From: Terriglobia bacterium
Lineage (GTDB): Bacteria; Acidobacteriota; Terriglobia; Bryobacterales; Bryobacteraceae
DNA: 64,000 nucleotides
Direction: 5' to 3'
Assembly: GCA_021325175.1 (NCBI GenBank)
Contig: JAJPHS010000056.1
Span: forward strand, 18,843 to 82,842
Below the pieces are notes generated by a model, which did no database searches, was not told where the DNA came from, and worked only from the letters and a program-made list of their open reading frames with translations. The position numbers and the translations under genes were made by a program. Numbering within the stretch: the stretch's first letter is position 1; every line of letters starts with the position of its first letter. Below are positions 47,652-56,143 of this stretch, piece by piece.

Positions 47652-47657
47652 CTCCTT
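47652..47657 (-). promoter_or_regulatory. Shine-Dalgarno AAGGAG deciding the hfq start
   Basis: AAGGAG with 6-nt spacing to GTG 47645 is the strongest ribosome-binding site match in this operon. It lies inside the longer reading frame starting at 47660. Confidence 0.55.
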
Positions 47658-47727
47658 CACGGGTTTAAAGGTGGCTGGAAATACCTATCTAGGTTCCTTG
47701 ATAACACGATGGCGAGCGGCAGCGCAA

Positions 47728-48762
47728 TCAGTTCCCAAGCGCCACCGCGAAGGCGTCAAGCGCCAGAGATTTCTGAATATTGCGCCGCACCAGCTCCATC
47801 ATCTCATCGATCTTGACGACCGCCGCCCGCAGCCATTCAAAAGAGACGCGCCCCGCGATCGCCTCCAGTTCGGCTCGCAAATCGTCATTGCGAATCGCCG
47901 CCACCCCGTTTGCCAGGCGCAGCACATCCTCAACCAGCAGATATAACACGTCCAGATACGAATCGAGCTTCTCGGTTCTCCGCATCGCGATCGATTCGGA
48001 GTGCTTCAGCCAGCTCCCGAACGGCTCCAATCCGCCCGCCACCTTCAGCAGCGCGAGCATCGCCGCGCGGCGCCGCTCGTAGGATTCCAAATCGAGCGAA
48101 ACCGCTAAACCCGGCGATCCTTCGGCCAGCTTTCTGCGCTTTTCCGGCTCATTTAGGCCCCGAAATGCGACAAATTCGCGCATTTCCGCGTCGGAAAGCG
48201 GCGCCAGACGAAACATCACCGCGCGCGAGCGGATGGTCGGCAGCAGATCATAGGGATTGCGCGCCGTCATGATCAGAATCAGGTGCGGCGGAGGCTCTTC
48301 CAGCGTCTTGAGCAGCGAATTCGCCGCCTGCTCATTGGCCCGGTCAATCTGATCGATCAGGAACACGCGCCAGTTGCCTTTCAGCGGTTTGAGCGGCGCG
48401 CGATCCTTTAATAACCGCATCTGCGGAATGGTGATCTGGCGCAGCGGTCCGTCGGGAGCGAAGGTTACAAAATCGGGATGCGAGGCGAATATCAGCGGAT
48501 CGTCATTGCGTTTTTCGGCCGGCCACTTTTCGCGGTCGGCGATCAGCTCGAGATTCGATTCGAGGCTTAAATCATCCTGCTCGATGCGCTGCGCATCTCC
48601 CAATAAAAGCGCCGCGAAACGGCGGGCGAGAGTCGCTTTTCCGATGCCCTCGGGCCCGGAAAATAGAAGGGTCTGCGTGATTCGCCCGCCGGACGCCATC
48701 TCCTCCAGCGCCGCGGCGGCGGCTCGATTGCCGAAAAAATTTTCCAACCCACAAATTAGCAC
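47728..48762 (-). CDS. holB: DNA polymerase III subunit delta prime-like protein
   Basis: The 344-residue protein has the AAA+ clamp-loader fold: Walker A GPEGIGKAT, Walker B region VFLIDQIDRANEQAANSLLKTLEEPP and sensor 1 ILIMTARNPYDLLPTIRSRA. The usual SRC is SRA, as in delta prime subunits without ATPase function. It is part of the clamp loader that places the sliding clamp on DNA. It starts at GTG 48762 (TTG 48747 also possible), 12 bp after fliS. Confidence 0.92.
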   Translation of the reverse strand: MLICGLENFFGNRAAAAALEEMASGGRITQTLLFSGPEGIGKATLARRFAALLLGDAQRIEQDDLSLESNLELIADREKWPAEKRNDDPLIFASHPDFVTFAPDGPLRQITIPQMRLLKDRAPLKPLKGNWRVFLIDQIDRANEQAANSLLKTLEEPPPHLILIMTARNPYDLLPTIRSRAVMFRLAPLSDAEMREFVAFRGLNEPEKRRKLAEGSPGLAVSLDLESYERRRAAMLALLKVAGGLEPFGSWLKHSESIAMRRTEKLDSYLDVLYLLVEDVLRLANGVAAIRNDDLRAELEAIAGRVSFEWLRAAVVKIDEMMELVRRNIQKSLALDAFAVALGN

Positions 48763-48774
48763 GCACCGCTGCGG

Positions 48775-49182
48775 TCAGCAGGTGCAGCTCACCGGCTCGT
48801 AAGTTTGCTGCGCCGGCTCGTTGGCCGCGCATGCGGCCGCCCATCCCTGTTCGAGCGTCCTCAGTAGCCCCTCGACTTCGGCCAGCGGAGCGTCAATCTG
48901 CCTGGAGTTGGCTTCGACCAGGCGATTCTGCATATAAACATAAAGATCCCGCAGCGAGCGGCCGATTTCGCCGCCGCGCTCTTCATCGAGGCTCCGCCGC
49001 AGCTCATTGACGATCTCCCAAGCCTTGATCACCTTGCGTGACCGCTCGCGAATCTCGCCCGCGGCCAGGTGCCGGCGCGCCGCCGCCACCGATTCAATCG
49101 CCGCGCGATACAAAAGATTCACCAGCCTCATCGGATCCGCCGATAAGACTTCGCTTTCCAGGTATCGATTGCTATAAACCAT
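48775..49182 (-). CDS. fliS: FliS-like flagellar export chaperone
   Basis: The 135-residue protein has the FliS four-helix layout with YLESEVLSADPMRLVNLLYRAAIESVAAARRHLAAGEI and RRSLDEERGGEIGRSLRDLYVYMQNRLVEAN. FliS binds the flagellin C-terminus and prevents early polymerisation. No flagellin, fliD or other flagellar gene is in the window. The C-terminus has an added Cys pair (SCTC). Context, between nuoB and holB on one strand, is unrelated to motility. Confidence 0.82.
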   Translation of the reverse strand: MVYSNRYLESEVLSADPMRLVNLLYRAAIESVAAARRHLAAGEIRERSRKVIKAWEIVNELRRSLDEERGGEIGRSLRDLYVYMQNRLVEANSRQIDAPLAEVEGLLRTLEQGWAAACAANEPAQQTYEPVSCTC

Positions 49183-49254
49183 TCGAAATGGGCCCAGCCT
49201 CCGTTGATCTTTTCGGCCGAAGGCGGGAGATCTTTGGTGGAATCGGCAAGCTTG

Positions 49255-49803
49255 CTAAGCCAGATTCAACACCTTGGCGAGCACTTTCTTATCCGTCTCG
49301 ATCTTTTTTTGCAGCAGGATGATGCCGTAGATCAACTGCTCCGGCCGCGGGGGACAGCCCGGGACGTAGACGTCCACCGGGATTACCTGATTCACCGGCA
49401 CCAGCGCGTAATTGGAGAAGACGCCGGTCGACGTCGCGCAGGCGCCCATCGAGATCACCCATTTCGGCTCCGGCATCTGCTCATAAAGCCTGCGGATCAC
49501 CGGGGCCATCTTGTTGGAAACGCGGCCCGCGATAATCATCAGGTCGGATTGACGCGGCGAGCCTCGCATCACCTCCGCGCCGAAGCGCGAAATGTCGTAG
49601 CGCGAGGCGATCATGGACATCATTTCGATGGCGCAGCAGGCCAGGCCGAAGCTCATCGGCCAGATGGAATTTTTGCGCGCCCAGTTGATCGCTTTATCCA
49701 CCGTCGTGGTGATGATCGATTCGTCATATTGCTCCGGCAGCGGTTCGGCGTCCACGCGAGCAAACAGTTCCGGCGGCTGGCTGAGCTGAAATTTGGGGTC
49801 CAC
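49255..49803 (-). CDS. nuoB: NADH-quinone oxidoreductase subunit B
   Basis: The 182-residue protein carries the four Cys that bind iron-sulfur cluster N2: Cys56-Cys57 in LACCAIEMM, Cys122 in [11 protein letters not shown] and Cys150 in [10 protein letters not shown]. It sits at the quinone end of respiratory complex I. It is full length, with the family's [18 protein letters not shown] segment. No nuoA, nuoC or nuoD lies beside it, so it is a stand-alone copy. Its start overlaps the 5' region of the divergent malQ-like gene. Confidence 0.95.
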   Translation of the reverse strand: MDPKFQLSQPPELFARVDAEPLPEQYDESIITTTVDKAINWARKNSIWPMSFGLACCAIEMMSMIASRYDISRFGAEVMRGSPRQSDLMIIAGRVSNKMAPVIRRLYEQMPEPKWVISMGACATSTGVFSNYALVPVNQVIPVDVYVPGCPPRPEQLIYGIILLQKKIETDKKVLAKVLNLA

Positions 49804-49813
49804 GACTTCATTT

Positions 49814-49819
49814 TACACT
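49814..49819 (+). promoter_or_regulatory. -10 TACACT near the malQ start
   Basis: TACACT ends 6 nt before TTG 49826. The spacer GGTGAG also resembles a ribosome-binding site but is too close to the TTG to work normally. Confidence 0.35.
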
Positions 49820-49825
49820 GGTGAG

Positions 49826-51871
49826 TTGGACCGCCGTACTCTGCTCGCCTTTGGGATTGAACCTGAATACACCGACATCTGGGGACGTTCGCATCGTACC
49901 AGCGATGCCGTCGCGCGCGCGATTCTTGAGTCGCTTGGCGTGGCGGATGCGGACGCGGACCGCGCCCGTTTCCAGCAATGGTCGAGCCCGCTTGACCCGG
50001 CCCTGGTGGTCCGCGAGGACGCCGCGTCGCTGGCGCTGCGCCTTCCCGAGGAGCGCGCCGGCGAATCGATCAAGCTCGAAATCGTGTGGGAGTCCGGCGA
50101 AAAGCAGCACCGCCCTTACTTTCTTCCCGAACTTACCACCGCCGGATCGGCGAACCTGATCGATGAAAACGGCGCGAATCGCTATTTCGTCGCAAAACAG
50201 GTGCCGCTGCCTCCGCTTCGGCTCGGATATCACGATCTGCGAATCTATTCGGTCAAGCCGCCCGCGCTTGAAACGCTGGTCGAGGCGAAGTTGATCGTCT
50301 GCCCGCCGCGCGCGCAGGCGCCGCCCCAACAGCGGATCGCCGGGCTCGCCCTGAGCCTCTATGGCGTGCGCAGCGCGCGCAACTGGGGCTGCGGCGATTT
50401 CACCGATCTGCGCGCGGTCATCGATGCCTTCGCTCCGGCCGGCGCCGCTTTTCTCGCGATGAATCCGCTGCACGCGATTCCCAACCGCCAGCCGTATAAC
50501 ATCAGCCCCTACCTGCCGCAGTGCTCGCTGTACCGCAATCTGATCTATCTTGACGTGGAAAAAGCCGGCGCGGCGCCGGCCGACGCCGCTGAAATCGCGG
50601 CCCTGCGTTCCAGCGAGCTGGTCGAATACGAACGCGTCGCCAAGCTCAAGCTTGGCGCGCTGGGTGAAATTTTTTCAAATTTCCGCGGCGATTCTGAATT
50701 CGACCGCTACCTTGACCGGGAAGGCGCGCATCTGGAGAATTTCGCCGTTTATTGCGCCCTCGATGCGGAAATGCATCGCCGCGATCCGCACCTCTGGCTC
50801 TGGACCGAATGGCCGGAGCCGTACCGCGACCCCGGCTCGCCCGAAGTCGCCCGCTTCGCGCGGGAACATTCGCGCGAAGTTCTGTTTTATAAATTCATAC
50901 AGTGGCACATCGACCGCCAGCTCGCCGAAGCCCAGGCTTACGCGCGCGAAAAGGGGATGAAGATCGGCCTGTATCACGATCTGGCGCTGGCGACGGATCG
51001 CTTCGGCGCCGATCTGTGGGCCAACCGGCCGTTCTACGCCAACGGCTGCCGCGTCGGCGCTCCTCCCGACGATTTTTCCCCCAAGGGCCAGGACTGGGCT
51101 TTCCCGCCGCCGAACCGCGAAGCGCATCGCCGCGACGGGTACCGGTTGTTTGCGCAGTCCATCCGCAATAACGCCCGGCACGGCGGTGCGCTGCGCATCG
51201 ATCACGTGATGCGCTTCTTCCGCCTGTGGTGGATTCCCGACGGAATGGAGGCGACCGACGGCGCCTACGTCCGCGATTACGCCGAAGATCTGCTCGGCAT
51301 TCTGGCGCTTGAAAGCGCGCGCGGAAATTTCATCGTCATCGGCGAGGATCTGGGGACGGTCACGGGCGAAGTGCGCCAGGCGCTCGCCGCCGCCGGCTTG
51401 CTCAGCTATCGGGTCTTGTGGTTCGAGCGCAATCCCGACGGATCGTTTCGCAAGCCCGAGGAATATCCCGCGCAGGCCGCCGCGTCCAGCACCACGCACG
51501 ATCTGCCGACGCTCGCCGGATTTTTCGCCGCGCGCGACATCGAGGCGCGCCGCGCCGCCGGACTGATCGACGATCATGAAGCGCAGCGGCAGTTGGACTC
51601 TCGCCGCCAGGACATCGCCCGCCTGGAGCAGGCTCTGCGCGAGGCCGGATTCGAAAACGATCCCATCGGATTTCTTCTCTCGACTCCGTGCGCGCTGGCC
51701 ATCGTCAATCAGGAAGACTTGACCGGTGAAACCGAGCAGCAAAACCTGCCGGGGAGCACGTGGCAGCATCCGAACTGGCGCAGAAAGATGAAGGTAGCGG
51801 TCGAGGATCTGGCGCCGCTCGCAAGCCGTTTCCGGTCCGCGGTCGAACGCTCCGGAAGATATCCTGGCTGA
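49826..51871 (+). CDS. malQ: 4-alpha-glucanotransferase (GH77 amylomaltase)
   Basis: The start is taken at TTG 49826; TTG 49793 would add 11 residues overlapping nuoB. The protein of 681 residues is a long GH77 enzyme of the MalQ type. The catalytic residues are readable in ALRIDHVMRFFRLWWIP (nucleophile Asp), IGEDLGTVTGEV (acid/base Glu) and STTHDLPT (third Asp). The N-terminal 170 residues form the extra domain of large MalQ proteins. It transfers glucan segments between maltodextrins, in glycogen or maltose metabolism. No other glycogen gene is nearby. Confidence 0.93.
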   Translation: MDRRTLLAFGIEPEYTDIWGRSHRTSDAVARAILESLGVADADADRARFQQWSSPLDPALVVREDAASLALRLPEERAGESIKLEIVWESGEKQHRPYFLPELTTAGSANLIDENGANRYFVAKQVPLPPLRLGYHDLRIYSVKPPALETLVEAKLIVCPPRAQAPPQQRIAGLALSLYGVRSARNWGCGDFTDLRAVIDAFAPAGAAFLAMNPLHAIPNRQPYNISPYLPQCSLYRNLIYLDVEKAGAAPADAAEIAALRSSELVEYERVAKLKLGALGEIFSNFRGDSEFDRYLDREGAHLENFAVYCALDAEMHRRDPHLWLWTEWPEPYRDPGSPEVARFAREHSREVLFYKFIQWHIDRQLAEAQAYAREKGMKIGLYHDLALATDRFGADLWANRPFYANGCRVGAPPDDFSPKGQDWAFPPPNREAHRRDGYRLFAQSIRNNARHGGALRIDHVMRFFRLWWIPDGMEATDGAYVRDYAEDLLGILALESARGNFIVIGEDLGTVTGEVRQALAAAGLLSYRVLWFERNPDGSFRKPEEYPAQAAASSTTHDLPTLAGFFAARDIEARRAAGLIDDHEAQRQLDSRRQDIARLEQALREAGFENDPIGFLLSTPCALAIVNQEDLTGETEQQNLPGSTWQHPNWRRKMKVAVEDLAPLASRFRSAVERSGRYPG

Positions 51872-51924
51872 GTGAATGCCGTTCAGGATTTCGCCAGCGC
51901 CTGCTTCCCCGCCGCGGAATTGCG

Positions 51925-52002
51925 TGGGGCGGCTGGTGGGATTCGAACCCACGACATCCAGAACCACAATCTGGCGCTACTACCAACTGAGCTACAGCCG
52001 CC
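51925..52002 (-). tRNA. tRNA-His (GTG anticodon)
   Basis: The minus strand folds as a full cloverleaf: 8-bp acceptor including the extra G-1 paired with C73, D-arm GCTCAGTTGGTAG, anticodon arm CCAGA-TTGTGGT-TCTGG with anticodon GTG, and T-arm GTGGG-TTCGAAT-CCCAC. The CCA end is encoded (51927-51925). It lies 16 bp after the ubiD stop on the same strand and may be cut from that transcript. Confidence 0.95.
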
Positions 52003-52018
52003 GCGTGCTCCCAGTTTA

Positions 52019-53458
52019 TCATTTCAGTCCCGCCCGCTTCCAAAGCTCGTCCACGCGCCGCCGCACCTCGTCCGACATGCGGATCACGCCGGGCCACGGC
52101 CGGGTAAAGCCTTCGCCGGGCCACTTCTTCGTCGCGTCGACGCCCATTTTCGAGCCGAAATTGGGCAGACGGCTGGAATGGTCGAGCGAATCGACCGGCC
52201 CCAGCACAAACTGAATATCCCGCTCCGGGTCGATGTTGTTCAGTGCTTTCCAGGCGACCTCGCTCACATTCTGCACGTCCACGTCTTCATCCACCACCAC
52301 GATGCATTTTGAAAACATCGCCTGGCCCAGCCCCCAGATCGCGTGCATCACCTTGCGCGCCTGGCCCGGATACGATTTGCGGATCGAAACCAAAATCAAA
52401 TTGTGAAAAATTCCCTCGGCCGGCATGCACACATCGCGGATTTCCGGCAGTTGCAGGCGCATCAGCGGCAAAAAAATGCGCTCGATCGCCTTGCCCATAT
52501 AGAAATCCTCCATGGGCGGCGGACCGACGATGGTTGTCGCGTAGATCGGCTGGTTGCGATGCGTCACGCAGGTCAAATGAAACACCGGATAGTCGTCCTC
52601 CAGCGAATAAAATCCGGTGTGGTCGCCGAACGGACCCTCGCGCCGCAGCTCGCCCAGCTCGACATAGCCTTCGAGCACGATTTCGGCCTGCGCCGGAACC
52701 TCGAGATCGACCGTTTCGCACTTGACCATCTCCACCGGCCGGCCGCGGAGGAAGCCGGCGATCATCATCTCGTCCAGATCGGGCGGCAGGGGCAGAATCG
52801 CCGAGTACATCGTGGCCGGATCGGCGCCGATCGCCACCGCGACCTCCATTCGTTTTTGTTGCGAGCGGCGATAATGCTCGGCGCCCTGCTTGTGCGTCTG
52901 CCAGTGCATGCCGGTGGTGCGGCCGTCGTAGACCTGCATCCGATAACAGCCGCAATTGCGCTTTCCCGTATCCGGATTTTTGGAAAAAACCATCGGCAGC
53001 GTGATGAATCGCCCGCCGTCCTCCGGCCAGCACTTGAGAATCGGAAATTCGTCCAGCGAAAAATCCCCGCGCCGGATCACCTCCTTGCACGGGCCGCCGG
53101 AAACGGTTTTCGGAAAGAACGCGCCCATCTCGGCGAGCTTCGGCAGCATCTTCAATTTGCCGATCAGGCCTTCGGGCATCCGCATTTCAAGAAACTCCGA
53201 GATGCGGCGCGCGATCTCGTCCACCGAATCGACCTCCAGCGCGATCTCCATTCGCCTCATGCTGGCGAAGGCGTTGATCAGAACCGGCACGCTGGAGCCT
53301 TTGGGCTTTTCAAACAGCAGCGCCGGGCCGCCCGATTTCACGCTGCGATCGGCAAACTCGGCGATTTCCAGTTCCGGATCGACCTCGAACGAGATTCGCT
53401 TCAGCTCTTTCGCCTTTTCAAGCGCGTGAACGAACTCGCGCAGGTCCTGGTAAGCCAT
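52019..53458 (-). CDS. ubiD: UbiD-family prenyl-FMN decarboxylase
   Basis: The start is ATG 53458 (MAYQDLREFVHALEKAKEL); the longer open frame is spurious. The 479-residue protein is a full-length UbiD: GPALLFEKPKG near the N-terminus, DGRTTGMHWQTHKQGAEHYRR, AIGADPATMYSAILPLP, RREGPFGDHTGFYS and CMPAEGIFHNLILVSIRK. UbiD enzymes use prenylated FMN to (de)carboxylate aromatic or unsaturated acids, for example 4-hydroxybenzoate derivatives in ubiquinone or menaquinone synthesis. No ubiX partner is in the window. The divergent fabG start is only 10 bp away. Confidence 0.94.
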   Translation of the reverse strand: MAYQDLREFVHALEKAKELKRISFEVDPELEIAEFADRSVKSGGPALLFEKPKGSSVPVLINAFASMRRMEIALEVDSVDEIARRISEFLEMRMPEGLIGKLKMLPKLAEMGAFFPKTVSGGPCKEVIRRGDFSLDEFPILKCWPEDGGRFITLPMVFSKNPDTGKRNCGCYRMQVYDGRTTGMHWQTHKQGAEHYRRSQQKRMEVAVAIGADPATMYSAILPLPPDLDEMMIAGFLRGRPVEMVKCETVDLEVPAQAEIVLEGYVELGELRREGPFGDHTGFYSLEDDYPVFHLTCVTHRNQPIYATTIVGPPPMEDFYMGKAIERIFLPLMRLQLPEIRDVCMPAEGIFHNLILVSIRKSYPGQARKVMHAIWGLGQAMFSKCIVVVDEDVDVQNVSEVAWKALNNIDPERDIQFVLGPVDSLDHSSRLPNFGSKMGVDATKKWPGEGFTRPWPGVIRMSDEVRRRVDELWKRAGLK

Positions 53459-53471
53459 AATTTCTACTATG
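53456..53471. promoter_or_regulatory. Near-symmetrical divergent start region of ubiD and fabG
   Basis: The 16-bp stretch CATAATTTCTACTATG holds on the plus strand CATAAT, 7 nt, ATG (fabG). On the minus strand it holds CATAGT, 7 nt, ATG (ubiD). Each start codon's complement thus forms part of the other strand's -10-like hexamer. No Shine-Dalgarno sequence is present on either side. Confidence 0.5.
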
Positions 53472-54179
53472 ACAAACAGGACCGCATTTGTTACGGGCGC
53501 AAGCCGCGGCATCGGGTTGGCCTGCGCGCAGGCGCTGGCTGCATCCGGCGCCAAAGTTGTGCTGGGCGCGCGGGATCGCGCCAAACTCGAAGCCGCGGCG
53601 GCCGGGATTTTTGGCGCGAGCTGGGTGGAGCTGGATCTGGCCTCGCCCGAATCGATCAAGGCCGCGTTCGCCAAAGCCGGCCGCGTCGATATTCTGGTCA
53701 ACAACGCCGCCATCACCAAAGACGGCCTCGCGCTGCGAATGAAAAAAGAGGACTGGGACGGCATCATCGCCACCAATCTCACCGGAAGTTTTCTCGCCAT
53801 CCAGCAGGTGCTGCCTGGAATGATGAAGGAGCGCTGGGGCCGGATCATCAACATCTCTTCCGTGGTCGGCCAGGCGGGAAACGCGGGGCAGGCGAACTAT
53901 GTCGCCTCGAAAGCGGGCTTGATCGGGCTGACCAAAGCGCTCGCGCAGGAAATGGGAAGCCGCAACATCACCGTAAACGCCGTGGCGCCGGGATTTATCG
54001 AGACTGACATGACTGCCGCGCTTTCCGATGAGCTGAAATCGGCCATGCTCGCCCGCGTTCCCTTGAAGAGATTCGGCGCGGCCGCCGAGGTCGCCGCGGC
54101 GGTGCGCTTCCTGGCAAGTGAAGAAGCGGGTTACATCACAGGCCACGTGTTAAATGTGAACGGCGGGATGTATATGTAG
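53469..54179 (+). CDS. fabG: 3-oxoacyl-ACP reductase FabG-like SDR
   Basis: The 236-residue protein is a classical SDR with cofactor motif VTGASRGIGLA, VNNAAIT, catalytic Ser in NISSVVG, YVASKAG (Tyr-x3-Lys) and the FabG-like GFIETDMTAALSDE and GYITGHVLNVNGGMYM ends. FabG reduces 3-oxoacyl-ACP with NADPH in fatty-acid elongation. It is isolated from other fab genes, so another acyl or polyol substrate is possible. Its ATG is preceded by a CATAAT hexamer 7 nt upstream and no ribosome-binding site. Confidence 0.88.
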   Translation: MTNRTAFVTGASRGIGLACAQALAASGAKVVLGARDRAKLEAAAAGIFGASWVELDLASPESIKAAFAKAGRVDILVNNAAITKDGLALRMKKEDWDGIIATNLTGSFLAIQQVLPGMMKERWGRIINISSVVGQAGNAGQANYVASKAGLIGLTKALAQEMGSRNITVNAVAPGFIETDMTAALSDELKSAMLARVPLKRFGAAAEVAAAVRFLASEEAGYITGHVLNVNGGMYM

Positions 54180-54201
54180 GAGCCGTCCCAATACCATGAA
54201 A

Positions 54202-54675
54202 TCAGAAGACGCCTGACGTGAGCGTTCGCGAATTCGGCGGAGGGGGAACCACCCGCTTCAGCCAGAAATCGGCGAGATAGCAAATCAAATCGAGATAGCC
54301 CTGAAGGTCGTTGGGCTTGAGAACGCAGCAGTTGGCGTAGCGCTCGTAGATCTGTTGGTGATCCCGCGGGTTGCGCGAGGCGGTGAGCGCGACCACCGGA
54401 ATACAGCGAAAGTCCGGGTCGCCTTTGATCTCGGTAAGGGCGATGCCGCCATCGACCGGCATCACGTAATCGAGCAGAATCAGGTCCGGCCGTGGAGTCG
54501 GACGCCCTTCGTATTCCATCTCGCCATGCAGATACGCAGTCACGGATCGCGAATCGGTAATGACCGTAACGTTGCTTTTGACCTCCTTGCAGCTCTGCCA
54601 TGCGATCTTGATCAGCTCGGATTCGGCGGGATTGTCTTCCACCAGCAAGATCTCATAGACTTTGGAATCCTCCAT
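54202..54675 (-). CDS. Single-domain response regulator (Rcp1-like)
   Basis: The 157-residue protein is one receiver domain: EILLVEDNPAESELI, the phospho-Asp in PDLILLDYVMPVDGG, Thr/Ala in VVALTAS and Lys in CCVLKPNDLQGYLDL. The loop after strand 2 is longer than normal, as in Rcp1-type regulators that partner phytochrome-like kinases. No kinase lies beside it. The C-terminal tail is proline-rich. GGGGGGTGAG directly upstream of the ATG is a ribosome-binding site. Confidence 0.9.
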   Translation of the reverse strand: MEDSKVYEILLVEDNPAESELIKIAWQSCKEVKSNVTVITDSRSVTAYLHGEMEYEGRPTPRPDLILLDYVMPVDGGIALTEIKGDPDFRCIPVVALTASRNPRDHQQIYERYANCCVLKPNDLQGYLDLICYLADFWLKRVVPPPPNSRTLTSGVF

Positions 54676-54715
54676 CTCACCCCCCTTTTGGGGATGCGGT
54701 TCGGCGGGACTTGGT

Positions 54716-54721
54716 TAAAAT
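54716..54721 (+). promoter_or_regulatory. -10 TAAAAT 7 nt before an ATG
   Basis: TAAAAT is followed by GAAGCCG and then ATG 54729. The ATG at 54720 overlaps the hexamer and would lie upstream of the predicted transcript start. Confidence 0.45.
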
Positions 54722-54728
54722 GAAGCCG

Positions 54729-56114
54729 ATGCATCGAAACTTATTTTGCCTTTTCGGCGCGGCGATCCTGGCCCATGCGGCCAATCCCACGGCGGACCTG
54801 CTGGTCGAGCTGATTCGCGTCGATACCAGCAATCCCCCGGGCAACGAAAACAAACTGGATGAGTTGCTTGCGGCGAAGCTGCGGCCGCTGGGCTTCGAGG
54901 TCGATATTTTCCCGACCCCCCAGCCGGGCAAGACACACATGATCGCGCGATTGAAGGGGGATGGCAGCGCGAAACCGGTGCTGATCGCCTCGCACGCCGA
55001 CGTGGTCGGGGTCGAGCGCGATAAGTGGAGCGTCGATCCGTTCGCGGGCGTGATCAAGGACGGCTATGTCTACGGCCGCGGGGCGATCGACTTCAAGGGC
55101 GGCGTCGCCGTCTTCGCCGAAGCCGTGATGCGTCTGGCGCGCAACAAAATTCCGCTCAAGCGCGACGTGATTTTTATGGTCGAGGCCGACGAGGAAGGCA
55201 TGCCGCTCAACACTTCCTGGCTGGCGCAATCGCATTGGAACAAAATGGACTGCGAGTTCGCCCTCAACGAAGGCGGCTGGATCATGAAGCGTCCCGACGG
55301 CAAGGTGCGATACGTCAGCATTTCCACAGCGGACAAATCGTCGATATCGCTGGTGATGACCGCGCACGGGACCTCGACGCATTCCTCCATGCCGCGTCCC
55401 GATCAGGCGATTTTCCGGTTATCCAAGGCGCTGGCGCGGCTGGCCGATTATGAAACCAAACCGGAGTTGATCCCGAGCACACGGCAATTCTTTTTGACCC
55501 TCGGCCAAACCAGCGAGCCGCCGATGTCAAAATATTTCGACGATCTGGTCAACAGCAAGGACCCGGCGGCGGTGGCGCGCGCCGATCGCGAAATCAGCAA
55601 GGATCCGCTGCTGCACGCGATCATGCGCAACACCATCGCGCCGGTGCTGCTGAATGCGGGCTTTCGCAGCAACGTGATTCCCGGCTCGGCCGAGGCGACC
55701 ATCAATATTCGCGCCATCCCCGGCACAACCGCCGCGGATCTCGCCGCGGAGTTGAAGAAAGTGATCGCGGACCCGAATGTGGACATCGCGCTGCCGCGCG
55801 CCGGCGCCCGCGGCGTATTGATGGAGCGCTCCGCCCGCGAATCGAGCACCGACACCGCGCTCTATCGATCCCTGCTCGACAGCGCCGGCAAGATCTGGCC
55901 GGGCGTGCCGGTGACGCCCTATTTGTTTCAAGCCGGCACGGACGCATCCGCATGGCGAAATCGCGGCGTGCCGGTGTATGGAATCTATCCGTATCCGATC
56001 AGCAACGACGATCTGAGCCGCATGCACGGCAACGACGAGCGCGTCCCCCTCGATTCCCTGGTTCAGGGAACCAATTTCGTCTACAACACCCTATTGCAAG
56101 TCGCCGCAAAGTGA
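54729..56114 (+). CDS. Secreted M20-family carboxypeptidase-like metallopeptidase
   Basis: The start is taken at ATG 54729; ATG 54720 adds three residues. The 461-residue protein has a signal peptide (MHRNLFCLFGAAILAHA). The M20 zinc site is seen as His89/Asp91 in SHADVV, Asp121 in GRGAIDFKGG, Glu155-Glu156 in VEADEEG, and a later His in SRMHGNDER. The dimerisation lid contains HGTSTHSSMP. The layout resembles carboxypeptidase G2 and peptidase V types acting on N-acyl amino acids or short peptides. It shares only the family with the M20 protein at 6343. Confidence 0.88.
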   Translation: MHRNLFCLFGAAILAHAANPTADLLVELIRVDTSNPPGNENKLDELLAAKLRPLGFEVDIFPTPQPGKTHMIARLKGDGSAKPVLIASHADVVGVERDKWSVDPFAGVIKDGYVYGRGAIDFKGGVAVFAEAVMRLARNKIPLKRDVIFMVEADEEGMPLNTSWLAQSHWNKMDCEFALNEGGWIMKRPDGKVRYVSISTADKSSISLVMTAHGTSTHSSMPRPDQAIFRLSKALARLADYETKPELIPSTRQFFLTLGQTSEPPMSKYFDDLVNSKDPAAVARADREISKDPLLHAIMRNTIAPVLLNAGFRSNVIPGSAEATINIRAIPGTTAADLAAELKKVIADPNVDIALPRAGARGVLMERSARESSTDTALYRSLLDSAGKIWPGVPVTPYLFQAGTDASAWRNRGVPVYGIYPYPISNDDLSRMHGNDERVPLDSLVQGTNFVYNTLLQVAAK

Positions 56115-56143
56115 ATTTTCGGAGGGCCGGGCTGAACCCCTCC

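Noticed and set aside
52343..54007. Plus-strand open frame of 554 codons
   Set aside because: It is antisense to ubiD and runs out of frame into fabG; both have clear family motifs.
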